From contig NZ_JAJFZL010000001.1 in NCBI RefSeq assembly GCF_020733635.1, forward strand, positions 3,720,001 to 3,784,000: a DNA stretch of 64,000 bases, read 5' to 3'. This stretch comes from Nocardia spumae (GTDB lineage: Bacteria > Actinomycetota > Actinomycetes > Mycobacteriales > Mycobacteriaceae). Below the pieces are notes generated by a model. The model made no database searches and had not been told where the DNA came from. It saw only the letters and a program-made list of their open reading frames with translations. The translations under genes and the position numbers were made by a program. Shown in pieces: positions 27,740 through 37,859 of this stretch; within the stretch, counting starts at the first letter, position 1, and every line of letters begins with the position of its first letter.

Positions 27740-29053
27740 TCAGCTGGGTTGCGGGACCGGGTCGTCGTCGGCGTCGGGGACTTCGGTGCCGGCCAGCGAC
27801 ACTCCCGCGGTTTCGCGCAGGAACCACCAGGCCACCAGTCCGACGAGGCAGGCACCGACCATGTAGTAGGCGGGGAACAGATGCCAGCCGGTGGCATCGA
27901 TGACCGATTCGTTGATCAGCGGCGCGGTACCACCGAACGCGGCGGTAGAGATGTTGTAGCCGAGGGCGAATCCCGCGTACCGGACCTGGGTGGGGAAGAT
28001 CGCCGGGAACGTCGCGGAGATGGTGGACAGCTGTGGGACGTAGAGCAGACCGAGTACGACGAACCCGATGATCGCCCACGCCGCGCCCTGACCCATCAGC
28101 CAGTACATCGGTATCGCGAAGACCGCCAATCCGATCAGCGACACCAGCCACATCGGGCGCCGCCCCACCCGGTCGGAGATCGCGCCCGATACCGGGAGCA
28201 CCACTGCCATCGCGATCTGCCCGACCAGCACCATCGCGGTGGTCGCGTCGTTGCTCATGCCCAGCGTGGTGTGCAGATAGGTGGGCTGGTAGGCGAGCAG
28301 GGTGTAGTTGACCACGTTGAGCGCCACCACCAGTCCGGCGATGGTCAGCAGTTCACGGCGGTAGTCGCGCAGCAGCACTCGCAGGCCCCCTTCGGGGCGC
28401 TCGTGATCGGCGACCTCGGTGAACACCGGAGATTCGTCGAGTTTGCTCCGCAGGTACCAGCCGATCAGGCCCAGGGGCACTGCCAGCAGGAACGGAACCC
28501 GCCAGCCCCAGGACTCCATCGCGTCGTCGGACAGCAGCACCTGCATGATCAGCACCACCAGCGAGCCGCCGACGAATCCGCACAGCGTGCCGAATTCGAG
28601 GAAGCTGCCGAGGAATCCGCGGCGGCGTTCATCGGTCGATTCGGCGATGTAGGTGGCCGCGCCGCCGTATTCGCCGCCGGTGGAGAAGCCCTGCACGACG
28701 CGCAGCAGGATCAGCAGGATCGGGGCGAGGATGCCCACCGCGGAGTGGGTGGGCAGCAGGCCGATACAGCCGGTGGCGGCGGCCATCAGCAGGATGGTCG
28801 TGGCCAGGACGACCTTGCGGCCGATGCGGTCGCCGAGCGGGCCCCACACCATGCCGCCGACCGGTCGCAGGACGAAGGAGATCGCGAATCCGAGCAGGGT
28901 GCCCAGGGTGCCTAACGACCCGGGGAAGAACGCGTCGGTGAGATAGGTTGCCGTGGCTGCGTAGACGCCGTAGTCGTACCACTCGGTGGCGTTACCCATC
29001 GCCGCGGCGGCGACCGAGCGTCGTTGTTGGGCGGGCGGCAGGCTGGTGCTCAC
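27740..29053 (-). CDS. MFS transporter, metabolite:H+ symporter (MHS) family
   Basis: A 437-residue, 12-segment major facilitator of the ProP/KgtP/ShiA type. It has NATEWYDYGVYA at the first helix, the loop motif GPLGDRIGRKVVL between helices 2 and 3, LRVVQGFSTGGEYGGAATYIAE in helix 4, and a second half with SDRVGRRPMWL. MHS members import organic acids, betaines or shikimate with protons; the substrate is not readable. The GTG at 29053 follows AGGAGG at ideal spacing and removes a non-hydrophobic 59-residue extension present in the longer open frame. It lies 100 bases after the kinase start, reading the same way. Confidence 0.92.
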   Translation of the reverse strand: MSTSLPPAQQRRSVAAAAMGNATEWYDYGVYAATATYLTDAFFPGSLGTLGTLLGFAISFVLRPVGGMVWGPLGDRIGRKVVLATTILLMAAATGCIGLLPTHSAVGILAPILLILLRVVQGFSTGGEYGGAATYIAESTDERRRGFLGSFLEFGTLCGFVGGSLVVLIMQVLLSDDAMESWGWRVPFLLAVPLGLIGWYLRSKLDESPVFTEVADHERPEGGLRVLLRDYRRELLTIAGLVVALNVVNYTLLAYQPTYLHTTLGMSNDATTAMVLVGQIAMAVVLPVSGAISDRVGRRPMWLVSLIGLAVFAIPMYWLMGQGAAWAIIGFVVLGLLYVPQLSTISATFPAIFPTQVRYAGFALGYNISTAAFGGTAPLINESVIDATGWHLFPAYYMVGACLVGLVAWWFLRETAGVSLAGTEVPDADDDPVPQPS

Positions 29054-29442
29054 GCGCGCTCCTCCTGACCTGGTTATCCGATTGCTGGGTGCCCGGCCGC
29101 CATCGCGCGACGTGAACACGAAGTCCTCGGGTACCCGGTCGTCGGCTCGCCAAACGGAGCGTGGGCGGCGGGTCCTGGGCGGCAGGTGTGGTCCACCTGC
29201 GATGATATCGGGGTGGGTGACTCCGCTCACAGTCTCGTTCCGGCGGGTCCCAGGCCGGATACCGGCCGGTATTGCGCCGCATTTGCCGGAAATACTGTCC
29301 GTTATGTCGCTTATGTTGAGGGTCGGCAGATCCGGTGTGCGGTGTGGCGGCAGCGGCCCACGTACATTAGCGGCCCGCGTACATTGACGCGGATGTTGCC
29401 CGATTCCGGATCGACCGGAGATGAGCTCCCGAGGGGGACCAC
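29054..29442. other. Divergent intergenic region of MFS and APC transporters
   Basis: This 389-base gap has no supported gene and must hold both promoters. I see a short direct repeat of CGTACATT at 29360 and 29377, each followed by a GCGG-type sequence, within 90 bases of the permease start. I looked for a c-di-AMP (ydaO) riboswitch because of the APC-type permease and did not find its conserved elements. Confidence 0.5.
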
Positions 29443-31410
29443 GTGACCGCTGCCACCACCGGACGATCGCGTTCGGCGTTGACGGAATGGTTACTGCGGG
29501 GAGCCGACGAGGACCGGTATTCGCGACACCCGGGCCCGATGGTCAAGCAGGCCGAGGAGCAGCATCAGCGGTCGTGGTGGCAGGTGATGTGCCTGACCGG
29601 CGTCGACTATTTCTCCACCCTCGGATATCAACCCGGAATCGCGGCGCTGGCCGCCGGTGTGCTGTCCCCGCTGGCGACGCTGGTGCTGGTAGCGCTGACC
29701 TTGCTCGGCGCGCTGCCGGTGTATCGGCGGGTGGCGCGCGAATCCCCGCACGGCGGTGGTTCGCTGGCGATGTTCACCGACATCCTGCCCCGCTGGACCG
29801 GCAAGCTGTTCATTCTGGTGCTGCTCGGCTTCGCCGCCACCGACTTCGTGATCACCATGACCCTGTCGGCCGCCGACGGCGCCGCCCACATCGTGGAGAA
29901 CCCGTTCGTGCCGCAGGCGCTGCACGGACATGCCACCGCGATCACCCTCGCACTGCTGGCGCTGCTGGCGGCGATCTTCCTGAAGGGCTTCGCCGAGGCG
30001 ATCCGGATCGCGATCGGCCTGGTCGGGGTGTATCTGGCACTGAATCTCGTGGTCGCGGTCGTCGGCGTGTGGAAAGTGATCACGGCCTCGCACCTGGTCG
30101 TGGACTGGGGGCACGCCATGACCGCCCAGCACGGCAGCGTCTTCGCGATGATCGGCATCTCACTGCTGGTATTTCCGAAACTGGCACTGGGCCTGTCGGG
30201 ATTCGAAACCGGTGTGGCGGTGATGCCGCAGATCAAGGGCGGACCCGGTGACACCGAGGACCAGCCGGTCCTGCGCATCGCCGGCGCCCGGAAACTGCTC
30301 ACCACCGCGGCACTGATCATGAGTGCGTTCCTGATCGTCACCAGCTTCATCACCGTCGTGCTGATCCCGGAGCGCGAATTCGAATCCGGCGGCTCGGCCA
30401 ACGGCCGCGCGCTGGCCTATCTGGCGCACGATTACCTCGGCAACGGATTCGGCACCGTCTACGACATCTCCACCATCGCCATCCTGTGGTTCGCCGGCGC
30501 CTCGGCCATGGCCGGGCTGCTGAACCTGGTACCGCGCTATCTGCCCCGCTACGGCATGGCACCGGAGTGGGCGCGCGCCACCCGGCCGCTGGTGCTGGTG
30601 TTCGCGGTGATCGCGTTCGGGATCACCTGGTACTTCGACGCCGACGTCGACGCCCAGGGCGGCGCCTACGCCACCGGCGTGCTGGTGCTGATCACCTCCG
30701 CCGCGGTCGCGGTGACGCTGTCGGCGGCCCGGAAACATCAACGCGGCAAGACGTTCGGATTCGGCGCGGTCGCGGCGGTCTTCGTCTACACCACGATCGC
30801 CAATATCGTCGAACGACCCGAGGGTGTGCAGCTGGCGTCGCTGTTCATCATCGCGATCATCGTGGTGTCGTTCGTGTCGCGAGCACGGCGCGCGTTCGAA
30901 TTGCGAGCGATCGAGGTCGATTTCGACGATCGGGCGGCCTGGCTGATCGACAAGATCGCGTCCTCGGGCACGATCCGCATCGTCACCCACGATCTCGACG
31001 ACGTCGACGATCGCGCACCCGAGGAATACCGCCAGAAGGAAACCGAGCAGCGGGTGGAAAGCCACATCCCCGCCAAGGACCCGATCCTGTTCCTCGAGGT
31101 GATCGTCAAGGACGCGTCGGAATTCTCCACCGATCTGCATGTGGGCGCCGTCGAGATCGACTGTTACAAGATCCTGTCGGTCGAGGCCGCCGCCGTGCCC
31201 AATTCGATCGCCGCCATCCTGCTCGCGATCCGGGACCGCACCGGGATGAACCCGCACGTGTATTTCGAATGGACCGAAGGCAATCCGCTGCTGAACCTGC
31301 TGAAATTCCTGTTCGTCGGTGAGGGTGAGGTGGCGCCGGTGACTCGTGAGATCCTGCGCCGCGCGGTCGCCGACCCGCATCAGCGCCCGCACGTCCACGT
31401 CGACAGCTGA
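29443..31410 (+). CDS. APC-superfamily permease with cytoplasmic C-terminal domain
   Basis: A 655-residue membrane protein. About 12 membrane segments (residues 45-490) start with [18 protein letters not shown], the unwound first helix of APC-fold transporters, and include [14 protein letters not shown] and [19 protein letters not shown] soluble C-terminal region of about 160 residues (from [17 protein letters not shown]) follows. The overall plan resembles KimA-like potassium or amino-acid transporters of the APC superfamily, but I cannot fix the substrate. The GTG at 29443 fits the start. The next gene begins 33 bases after its stop and may be co-transcribed. Confidence 0.88.
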   Translation: MTAATTGRSRSALTEWLLRGADEDRYSRHPGPMVKQAEEQHQRSWWQVMCLTGVDYFSTLGYQPGIAALAAGVLSPLATLVLVALTLLGALPVYRRVARESPHGGGSLAMFTDILPRWTGKLFILVLLGFAATDFVITMTLSAADGAAHIVENPFVPQALHGHATAITLALLALLAAIFLKGFAEAIRIAIGLVGVYLALNLVVAVVGVWKVITASHLVVDWGHAMTAQHGSVFAMIGISLLVFPKLALGLSGFETGVAVMPQIKGGPGDTEDQPVLRIAGARKLLTTAALIMSAFLIVTSFITVVLIPEREFESGGSANGRALAYLAHDYLGNGFGTVYDISTIAILWFAGASAMAGLLNLVPRYLPRYGMAPEWARATRPLVLVFAVIAFGITWYFDADVDAQGGAYATGVLVLITSAAVAVTLSAARKHQRGKTFGFGAVAAVFVYTTIANIVERPEGVQLASLFIIAIIVVSFVSRARRAFELRAIEVDFDDRAAWLIDKIASSGTIRIVTHDLDDVDDRAPEEYRQKETEQRVESHIPAKDPILFLEVIVKDASEFSTDLHVGAVEIDCYKILSVEAAAVPNSIAAILLAIRDRTGMNPHVYFEWTEGNPLLNLLKFLFVGEGEVAPVTREILRRAVADPHQRPHVHVDS

Positions 31411-31443
31411 TCTGGCCCACCCGGACGGCACTAGGGTGGTCCG

Positions 31444-32232
31444 GTGCCCACCGATCTCTCGCGCCGGCCACTGACCTTTCTGGTCGCGGTGACGCTGCTG
31501 TCGTTGCCGTTGTATCTCGCTGGAGCGTTCGGCGAGATTCGGGTGGGGGCGCTGCGACTGCCGTTGAGCGCGTTGATGTTCGTGGTCCCCGGCACTGTCG
31601 CGGTCGTGCTGACATGGCGCGGGGGCGGGCGCACGGCGGCGTGGCGGCTGGTGCGCCGAGTGCGTGACAGCCCACCAGCGCAGGCGCGCTGGTATGTGAC
31701 CTCGGTCGGACTGTTCGTCGTGGTCGCGGCGCTCGCCTACGCGTTCGCGCGCGCTGTCGGCGCGGCCGGGTCCGGTCTGCCGGTGTCCCCGGTGGCGATC
31801 CCGGTCCTCGCGGTGGCGTTCGCGATCGCGTCCATCGGAGAAGAGCTGGGCTGGACCGCCTATGCCACCGATCCGCTACAGGACCGGATCGGCACGCCCG
31901 CCGCCGGACTCATCCTCGGGTTCTACTGGGCACTGTGGCATCTGCTGCCGCTGACGCAGGTCGGACACGGTGTGATGTGGGTCGCGGGCTGGTTCGCCGG
32001 CACCGTCGCGACCCGGGTGATCATCGTGTGGCTGCACAATCGCGGCGGCGGGGTCGGCGTCGCCGTCCTCGCTCACACCACCGTCAATGTGACCGCGGCC
32101 TGTACGCCGGACTACGACGCCGCGGTGATCCCGCTGGTGGCCGCGTTGCCGCTGGCCGCGATCGCGGCGGCCGTCTCGTCGGCGCGCAGGCGCGACCCGG
32201 CTGTCGCGGTGGCCGTCTCCGGCGTCGAATAA
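31444..32232 (+). CDS. CPBP-family intramembrane protease
   Basis: A 262-residue membrane protein with about eight hydrophobic segments and the three CPBP (Rce1/Abi) signatures: GEELGW (paired glutamates, about residue 125), FYWALWHLLPL (His) and HTTVNV (His and Asn). These glutamic proteases cut membrane-bound or small peptides; bacterial members often act in bacteriocin maturation or immunity. The usual Arg after EELGW is replaced by Thr (EELGWTAY), a variant worth noting. The GTG at 31444 begins immediately after a GGTCCG stretch. The 233 bases after the gene hold no other gene before the Pls-type start. Confidence 0.85.
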   Translation: MPTDLSRRPLTFLVAVTLLSLPLYLAGAFGEIRVGALRLPLSALMFVVPGTVAVVLTWRGGGRTAAWRLVRRVRDSPPAQARWYVTSVGLFVVVAALAYAFARAVGAAGSGLPVSPVAIPVLAVAFAIASIGEELGWTAYATDPLQDRIGTPAAGLILGFYWALWHLLPLTQVGHGVMWVAGWFAGTVATRVIIVWLHNRGGGVGVAVLAHTTVNVTAACTPDYDAAVIPLVAALPLAAIAAAVSSARRRDPAVAVAVSGVE

Positions 32233-32465
32233 GGGCCGCCGCACCCTGTCACGGTCGGGCATATTCCGGGCGAACACGCCGACCGCACCCGCGCCGGCGG
32301 TCAGCGGTGTGCGCTGGGACAATGGTGCGGCCCGACCGGGCGATGATGTCGCCCGCGCACGATACGGAACACGGGCCGATCGGACAGCTGATGTTCGCTC
32401 ACCGGTAACCCGGATGTGAGACAACCGAACGTCGGATCAGCGGGTGTGGGAGAGGTAGGCAGAAC

Positions 32466-35400
32466 GTGATCGTCGGTTCGCAATCGGATGCCGGAGCATC
32501 GAACCGGTCGCCGGTGCCCTCGCCTGACGACGAGGGGAACACGGCCGCTCCCGCGCCGGCGGTCCTGGAGGCCGCTATCCCCTCGCCGCTGCGGCGTTCG
32601 GGTGCGGCGGCCCCGGAGCGCACGCTGGTCGACATCCTCGCCGAGACCGCCCACGCCCACCCCGACGCCGCCGCACTCGACGACGGCGGCCAGGTCCTGA
32701 CCTACCGGGAACTGCTCGACGAGATCGATACCGCGGTCGCCGAACTGCGCGCCGCCGGAATCGCGCGCGGTGACCGGGTCGGCATCCGGGTCCCGTCGGG
32801 AACCGCCCGTCTGTACACGATGATCCTCGCGGTGCTGCACGCCGGCGCCGCGTACGTGCCGGTCGACGCCGATGATCCCGACGAACGCGCCGAGTTGGTG
32901 TTCGGGGAGGCCGCGGTGGCCGCCGTCGTCACCGCCGACGGCATCACCGCCGCGGGCGATCGGGCCGAATCCGCGTGCGCGGCAAGCGCGGCCGATGTGC
33001 GGGTGATCCCGGAGCCCGATGACGACGCGTGGATCATCTTCACCTCCGGCTCCACCGGCACCCCCAAGGGGGTCGCGGTCACCCACCGCAATGCCGCGGC
33101 CTTCGTCGACGCCGAGGCGCGGCTGTTTCTGCGCGAGGCGCCGATCGGCCCGGGTGATCGGGTGCTGGCCGGGCTGTCGGTCGCCTTCGACGCCTCGTGC
33201 GAGGAGATGTGGCTGGCATGGCGCCACGGCGGCTGCCTGGTGCCGGCTCCGCGCGCATTGGTGCGCAGCGGGATGGATCTGGGTCCGTGGCTGGTGCGTC
33301 GCGGCATCAGCATCGTATCCACCGTGCCGACGCTGGCCGCGATGTGGCCGCCGGAAGCGCTCGACGCGGTGCGGCTGCTGATCTTCGGCGGTGAGGCGGT
33401 CCCGCCGGAGCTTGCCGAACGCCTCGCCGGCACCGGCGAACGCGAGGTGTGGAACACCTACGGCCCCACCGAGGCGACGGTGGTGGCATGCGCGGCGCAG
33501 CTGAGCGGAACGCCGCCGGTGCGGATCGGGCTACCGCTCGACGGCTGGGATCTGGCCGTCGTCGACGCCGAGGGCACACCGGTCGCCGAGGGCGACTCCG
33601 GTGAACTGGTGATCGGCGGTGTCGGCCTGGCCCGCTATCTCGACCCGGCCAAGGACGCCGAGAAGTACGCGCCGATGCCCACGCTGGGCTGGCAGCGCGC
33701 CTACCGCTCCGGGGATCTGGTGCGCAACGATCCCGCGGGACTGATTTTCCTCGGCCGCGCCGATGACCAGGTCAAGGTCGGCGGACGACGGATCGAACTC
33801 GGCGAACTCGACGCGGCGCTGCAACATCTGCCCGGAGTGACCGCCGCCGCGGCCGCGGTCCGCACCACCGCGGCCGGCACCCCGATCCTGGTGGGCTACC
33901 TGTCGTGCGGGGTGGACGACTTCGATGTGGCGCGGGCGCGGGAACTGCTCGCCGAACGACTGCCCGCCGCTCTCGTGCCGCGGCTGGCGATACTCGGCGA
34001 ACTACCGGTGCGCACCTCGGGCAAGGTCGACCGCGCGGCGCTGCCGTGGCCGCTGCCCGGCGCCGACGGCGAACCCGGCGCCGGACTCACCGGCACCGCG
34101 CATTGGCTTGCGGGACTGTGGAATTCGGTACTCGGCGCCGAGGTGACCGGGCTGGACGCGGATTTCTTCGACCTCGGCGGCGGCTCGCTGTCGGCCGCGC
34201 AACTGGTCACCGCGTTGCGGGCGCGGATACCGGGAATCACGGTCGCCGATCTCTACGATCATCCGCGCCTGGGCGCGCTGGCCGAGCTGATCGACGCCGC
34301 CGCCCCCGCCGAGCAGGCACCCGAGCGCACGGTGGCGCCCACTCCGCGCAGCGCGCAGTGGTTCCAGCTCCTCGCGTCGGTGCCGCTGACGACATTGACC
34401 GGGCTGCAGTGGGTGACCTGGCTCGGCGTGATCACCAATATCGCCTCCCGGTTCGGTGCGCTGCCGTGGATGCCCGGACTGTCGTGGTGGTGGGCGCTGG
34501 CCGGATTCGTGCTGTTCATCTCCCCGCCCGGGCGGATGGCGATCTGTGTGGCCGGGGCCCGCCTGCTGCTCCACGATGTGCGGCCCGGCGCCTATCCGCG
34601 CGGCGGGCGGGTGCATCTGCGGTTGTGGACGGCGGTGCGGATGGCCGAGGCCGCGGGTGCGGAGAACCTGTCCGGGGCGCCGTGGATGGTCCCGTTCGCC
34701 CGGGCGCTGGGCGCCAAGATCGGCAACGGGGTGGATCTGCACACCTTGCCGCCGGTCACCGGCATGCTCGAACTCGGCGACGGATGCAGTATCGAACCCG
34801 AGGTGGACCTGGCCGGGTACTGGATCGACGGCGATATCGTGCATATCGGCGAGATTCGCGTCGGCTCCGGCGCGGTGATCGGTTCACGCTCTACGCTGCT
34901 GCCGGGCGCGGTGATCGGCCGCAACGCCGTGGTCGAACCCGGTTCGGCGGTCTTCGGCAAAGTGAAGGCCGCCCAGTGCTGGGCCGGATCGCCCGCAGTG
35001 AAGGTCGGGCCCGCCGAACATCGCTGGCCCGCCGCCACACCGCCGCGCGCGTTGTCATGGGTGCTGGTGTTCGGCGTGACCTCGATGCTGCTGTCGGCGC
35101 TGCCGGTGCTCGCCCTGGCCGCCGGTGGGCTGCTGCTGGCCTGGTGGGTCCGCGACGAGACCACCCTGGCGGGGGCGCTGGGGCATGCGATGGCGATGCT
35201 GCCGGTGGCCGCGCTGATCGTGCTGGCGGTGTTCGCCGCGGTCACCGTCGTCTCGATCCGGGTGCTGTCGATCGGGCTGACCGAGGGCTACCACCCGGTG
35301 CGCAGCCGGGTCGGCTGGCAGGCCTGGGCCACCGAACGGCTCACCGATTCCGCGCGCACCTTCCTGTTCCCGCTGTATGCCAGCTTGTTGACCCCGGTCT

Positions 35401-36455
35401 GGTTGCGGCTGCTGGGCGCCAGCGTCGGGAAGGGGGTCGAGGCCTCCACCGTGCTGCTGCTGCCGAAATTCACCAAGGTCGCCGACGGCGCCTTCCTGGC
35501 CGACGACACCATGATCGCCGGGTACGAACTCGGCGGCGGCTGGATGCACATCGGTGGCGCGAAGGTGGGAAAGCGGGCATTTCTGGGTAACTCCGGGATG
35601 ACCGCACCCGGACGGCGGGTGCCGAAGAACGGTTTGGTGGCGGTGTTGTCGGCGGCTCCGGAGAAGGCGAAGGCCGGATCGTCGTGGCTGGGCAGCCCGC
35701 CGGTCCGGTTGCGGCGCACCGCCGATGATTCCGATACCGGTCGTACCTTCGATCCGCCGGCCCGGCTGAAATTGGCTCGTGCCGTCGTGGAGACGTGTCG
35801 GCTGATTCCGGTCGTGCTCAGTTTCGGCATCGGGTTGGCGGTGCTGTTCGCGCTGGCGTGGCTGGCGTCGGGGCCCGGGTACTGGCTGGCCGCGCTGTGT
35901 TCGGGGCTGGTGCTGCTGGTGGCGGGCGCGGTCGCCGGCGCGCTGGCGGTGGCCGCGAAATGGTTGATCGTGGGCCGTATCGGCGCGGTGGAACATCCGC
36001 TGTGGAGTTCGTTCGTCTGGCGCAACGAGGTGTGCGACGCGTTCGTCGAAACCGTGGCCGCACCGTGGTTCGCGCGCGCGGCCACCGGCACCGCGGTGAT
36101 GAACATCTGGTTGCGCGGGCTCGGCGCCCGGATCGGGCGCGGGGTGTGGTGTGAGTCGTATTGGCTGCCCGAGGCGGATCTGGTCGGTCTCGGTGACGGC
36201 GCGACCGTGGAACGGGGCTGTGTCGTGCAGACTCACCTGTTCCATGATCGGATCATGTCGATGGATACCGTGACCCTGGAACCCGGTGCGACACTGGGAC
36301 CGCATTGTGTGGCGTTGCCCGCAGCCCGGATCGGGGCGGCGGCGACGGTCGGGCCGGCGTCGCTGGTGATGCGTGGTGACACGGTGCCGCCGTCGACGCG
36401 ATGGCAGGGCAATCCGATTGCGCCGTGGCCGGATTCGCGGCACGGCGGGAAGTGA
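32466..36455 (+). CDS. Pls-type membrane NRPS (poly-lysine synthetase-like, A-T-TM-C1-TM-C2-TM-C3)
   Basis: A 1329-residue single protein. A domain (about 50-530): FTSGSTGTPKGV, NTYGPTEAT, catalytic Lys near 521 (TSGKVDR). T domain with FDLGGGSL (Ser near 573). Six membrane segments in three pairs (about 632-665 and 673-702; 862-895 and 907-938; 1105-1135 and 1139-1168) separate three left-handed-beta-helix, acyltransferase-like C domains (about 710-860, 940-1090, 1175-1320) with repeats such as VGSGAVIGSRSTLLPGAVIG. This is the plan of Streptomyces epsilon-poly-L-lysine synthetase. Pocket residues by eye are DAESIGTVVK, eight of ten matching a Lys code I recall (DAESIGSVAK). It probably polymerises a basic amino acid by isopeptide bonds. 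The start is GTG 32466. The next gene begins 12 bases after the stop. Confidence 0.92.
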   Translation: MIVGSQSDAGASNRSPVPSPDDEGNTAAPAPAVLEAAIPSPLRRSGAAAPERTLVDILAETAHAHPDAAALDDGGQVLTYRELLDEIDTAVAELRAAGIARGDRVGIRVPSGTARLYTMILAVLHAGAAYVPVDADDPDERAELVFGEAAVAAVVTADGITAAGDRAESACAASAADVRVIPEPDDDAWIIFTSGSTGTPKGVAVTHRNAAAFVDAEARLFLREAPIGPGDRVLAGLSVAFDASCEEMWLAWRHGGCLVPAPRALVRSGMDLGPWLVRRGISIVSTVPTLAAMWPPEALDAVRLLIFGGEAVPPELAERLAGTGEREVWNTYGPTEATVVACAAQLSGTPPVRIGLPLDGWDLAVVDAEGTPVAEGDSGELVIGGVGLARYLDPAKDAEKYAPMPTLGWQRAYRSGDLVRNDPAGLIFLGRADDQVKVGGRRIELGELDAALQHLPGVTAAAAAVRTTAAGTPILVGYLSCGVDDFDVARARELLAERLPAALVPRLAILGELPVRTSGKVDRAALPWPLPGADGEPGAGLTGTAHWLAGLWNSVLGAEVTGLDADFFDLGGGSLSAAQLVTALRARIPGITVADLYDHPRLGALAELIDAAAPAEQAPERTVAPTPRSAQWFQLLASVPLTTLTGLQWVTWLGVITNIASRFGALPWMPGLSWWWALAGFVLFISPPGRMAICVAGARLLLHDVRPGAYPRGGRVHLRLWTAVRMAEAAGAENLSGAPWMVPFARALGAKIGNGVDLHTLPPVTGMLELGDGCSIEPEVDLAGYWIDGDIVHIGEIRVGSGAVIGSRSTLLPGAVIGRNAVVEPGSAVFGKVKAAQCWAGSPAVKVGPAEHRWPAATPPRALSWVLVFGVTSMLLSALPVLALAAGGLLLAWWVRDETTLAGALGHAMAMLPVAALIVLAVFAAVTVVSIRVLSIGLTEGYHPVRSRVGWQAWATERLTDSARTFLFPLYASLLTPVWLRLLGASVGKGVEASTVLLLPKFTKVADGAFLADDTMIAGYELGGGWMHIGGAKVGKRAFLGNSGMTAPGRRVPKNGLVAVLSAAPEKAKAGSSWLGSPPVRLRRTADDSDTGRTFDPPARLKLARAVVETCRLIPVVLSFGIGLAVLFALAWLASGPGYWLAALCSGLVLLVAGAVAGALAVAAKWLIVGRIGAVEHPLWSSFVWRNEVCDAFVETVAAPWFARAATGTAVMNIWLRGLGARIGRGVWCESYWLPEADLVGLGDGATVERGCVVQTHLFHDRIMSMDTVTLEPGATLGPHCVALPAARIGAAATVGPASLVMRGDTVPPSTRWQGNPIAPWPDSRHGGK

Positions 36456-36467
36456 AAGTGGGTCGGC

Positions 36468-37826
36468 GTGAAGACGGGCAAGGGCGGTGGCGCGGTGGCG
36501 ATCGACGACTATCTGCCGCAGAACGGCAATCGCGGCTACCGCGTGTCGCGATACGAACTGGAGCTGGCCTACCGGGTGGCGGCCAACCGGTTGTCGGGCA
36601 AGGCCACGATCACCGCGGTGACCACCGCGGTGCAGCCCCGTTTCGCGCTGGATCTGACGCAGACGCTCAGTGTCGCCAAGGTTTTCGTCAACGGCGCCAA
36701 GCCCGCGAAATATCTGCACAGCCGCGGCAAGCTGACCGTCACCCCCGCCACACCGATTCCGGTCGGCGGGGCGCTGTCGATCGTCGTGCACTACGGCGGG
36801 ACGCCGCGGCCGGTGCGCGGGCCGTGGGGTGAGGTCGGCTGGGAAGAGCTGACCGACGGCATGCTGGTGGCCGGCCAGCCCAACGGCGCCGCGTCCTGGT
36901 TCCCCTGCGACGACCACCCCAGTTCCAAGGCCAGCTATCGCATATCCATCACCACCGACTCGCCCTACCACGCGGTGGCCAACGGGGTGCTGACCGAACG
37001 CACCACCAAGGCCAGCCAGACCACGTGGGTCTACGAGCAGTCCGAGCCGATGGCCAGCTATCTGGCGACGATCTCGATCGGGCCCTACCGTTCGCACCGC
37101 ATCGATACCGGTCGCGGGGTGAAGGTGCCGATGACGGCGGTGCTGCCGCCGCGGCTGCGGCGCCGCTTCGACCACGACTTCGCGCGCCAGCCGCAGATGA
37201 TGGCCGAATTCGAGCGCCGGTTCGGGCCGTATCCGTTCCCCGGATACACCGTGGTGGTCACCGATGACGAACTCGAGATCCCGGTGGAGGCGCAGGGACT
37301 GTCGACCTTCGGCGCCAATCATTGCGACGGGCAGCGCGGAGCGGAGCGGCTCATCGCGCACGAACTGGCCCACCAGTGGTTCGGCAACAGCCTGACCGTG
37401 CGGCAGTGGCGCGATATCTGGCTGCACGAGGGTTTCGCCTGCTACGCGGAGTGGATCTGGTCGCAGGCCGCCGGTGGGCCCAGTACCGATCAGCAGGCGC
37501 GTGCGGCCCGCCAGAATCTGGCTCGCTCCCCGCAGGACATCGTCGTCGGCGATCCGGGCCCGGCCTCGATGTTCGACGACCGGGTCTACAAGCGTGGTGC
37601 GCTGACCCTGCACGCCCTGCGGTTGCGCCTGGGAGACGCCGCGTTCTTCACCCTGCTGCGCGACTGGACCGCACGCCATCGCCACGGCAGTGTCACCACC
37701 GAGGATTTCGCCGACCTCGCCGGTCACTACAGTCAGGTCTCGCTGCGTGAGCTGTGGGACAGCTGGCTGTATCGCACCGCGTTGCCGGAGCTGCCCCAGC
37801 ACGGGCTGGGCGCCGTCGGCAGCTGA
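36468..37826 (+). CDS. M1-family zinc aminopeptidase
   Basis: A 452-residue M1 metallopeptidase. An N-terminal beta domain (1-190) precedes the catalytic domain: His298-Glu-x-x-His302 in HELAHQWFGN and the third ligand Glu321 in HEGF, exactly the HExxH-x18-E arrangement. The substrate loop reads EAQGLSTFGAN where many M1 enzymes have GAMEN, as in actinobacterial relatives. The protein lacks the long C-terminal alpha-helical domain of PepN and has no signal peptide. It forms an operon with the Pls-type gene (12-base gap). As I recall, Streptomyces epsilon-poly-lysine degrading enzymes are zinc aminopeptidases, so polymer degradation or self-protection is a reasonable inference. The GTG at 36468 is used; GTG at 36495 (AIDDYL) is an alternative. 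Confidence 0.93.
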   Translation: MKTGKGGGAVAIDDYLPQNGNRGYRVSRYELELAYRVAANRLSGKATITAVTTAVQPRFALDLTQTLSVAKVFVNGAKPAKYLHSRGKLTVTPATPIPVGGALSIVVHYGGTPRPVRGPWGEVGWEELTDGMLVAGQPNGAASWFPCDDHPSSKASYRISITTDSPYHAVANGVLTERTTKASQTTWVYEQSEPMASYLATISIGPYRSHRIDTGRGVKVPMTAVLPPRLRRRFDHDFARQPQMMAEFERRFGPYPFPGYTVVVTDDELEIPVEAQGLSTFGANHCDGQRGAERLIAHELAHQWFGNSLTVRQWRDIWLHEGFACYAEWIWSQAAGGPSTDQQARAARQNLARSPQDIVVGDPGPASMFDDRVYKRGALTLHALRLRLGDAAFFTLLRDWTARHRHGSVTTEDFADLAGHYSQVSLRELWDSWLYRTALPELPQHGLGAVGS

Positions 37827-37859
37827 TCGGGCGGCGCGCTCGGCGCGGGAGCCGGGCCC

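Noticed and set aside
29054..29442. Possible c-di-AMP (ydaO) riboswitch before the APC permease
   Set aside because: The conserved riboswitch blocks could not be found by eye in this gap.
35055..37802. A 915-codon minus-strand frame across Pls and the M1 gene
   Set aside because: Low-complexity antisense shadow; both sense genes have clear domains.
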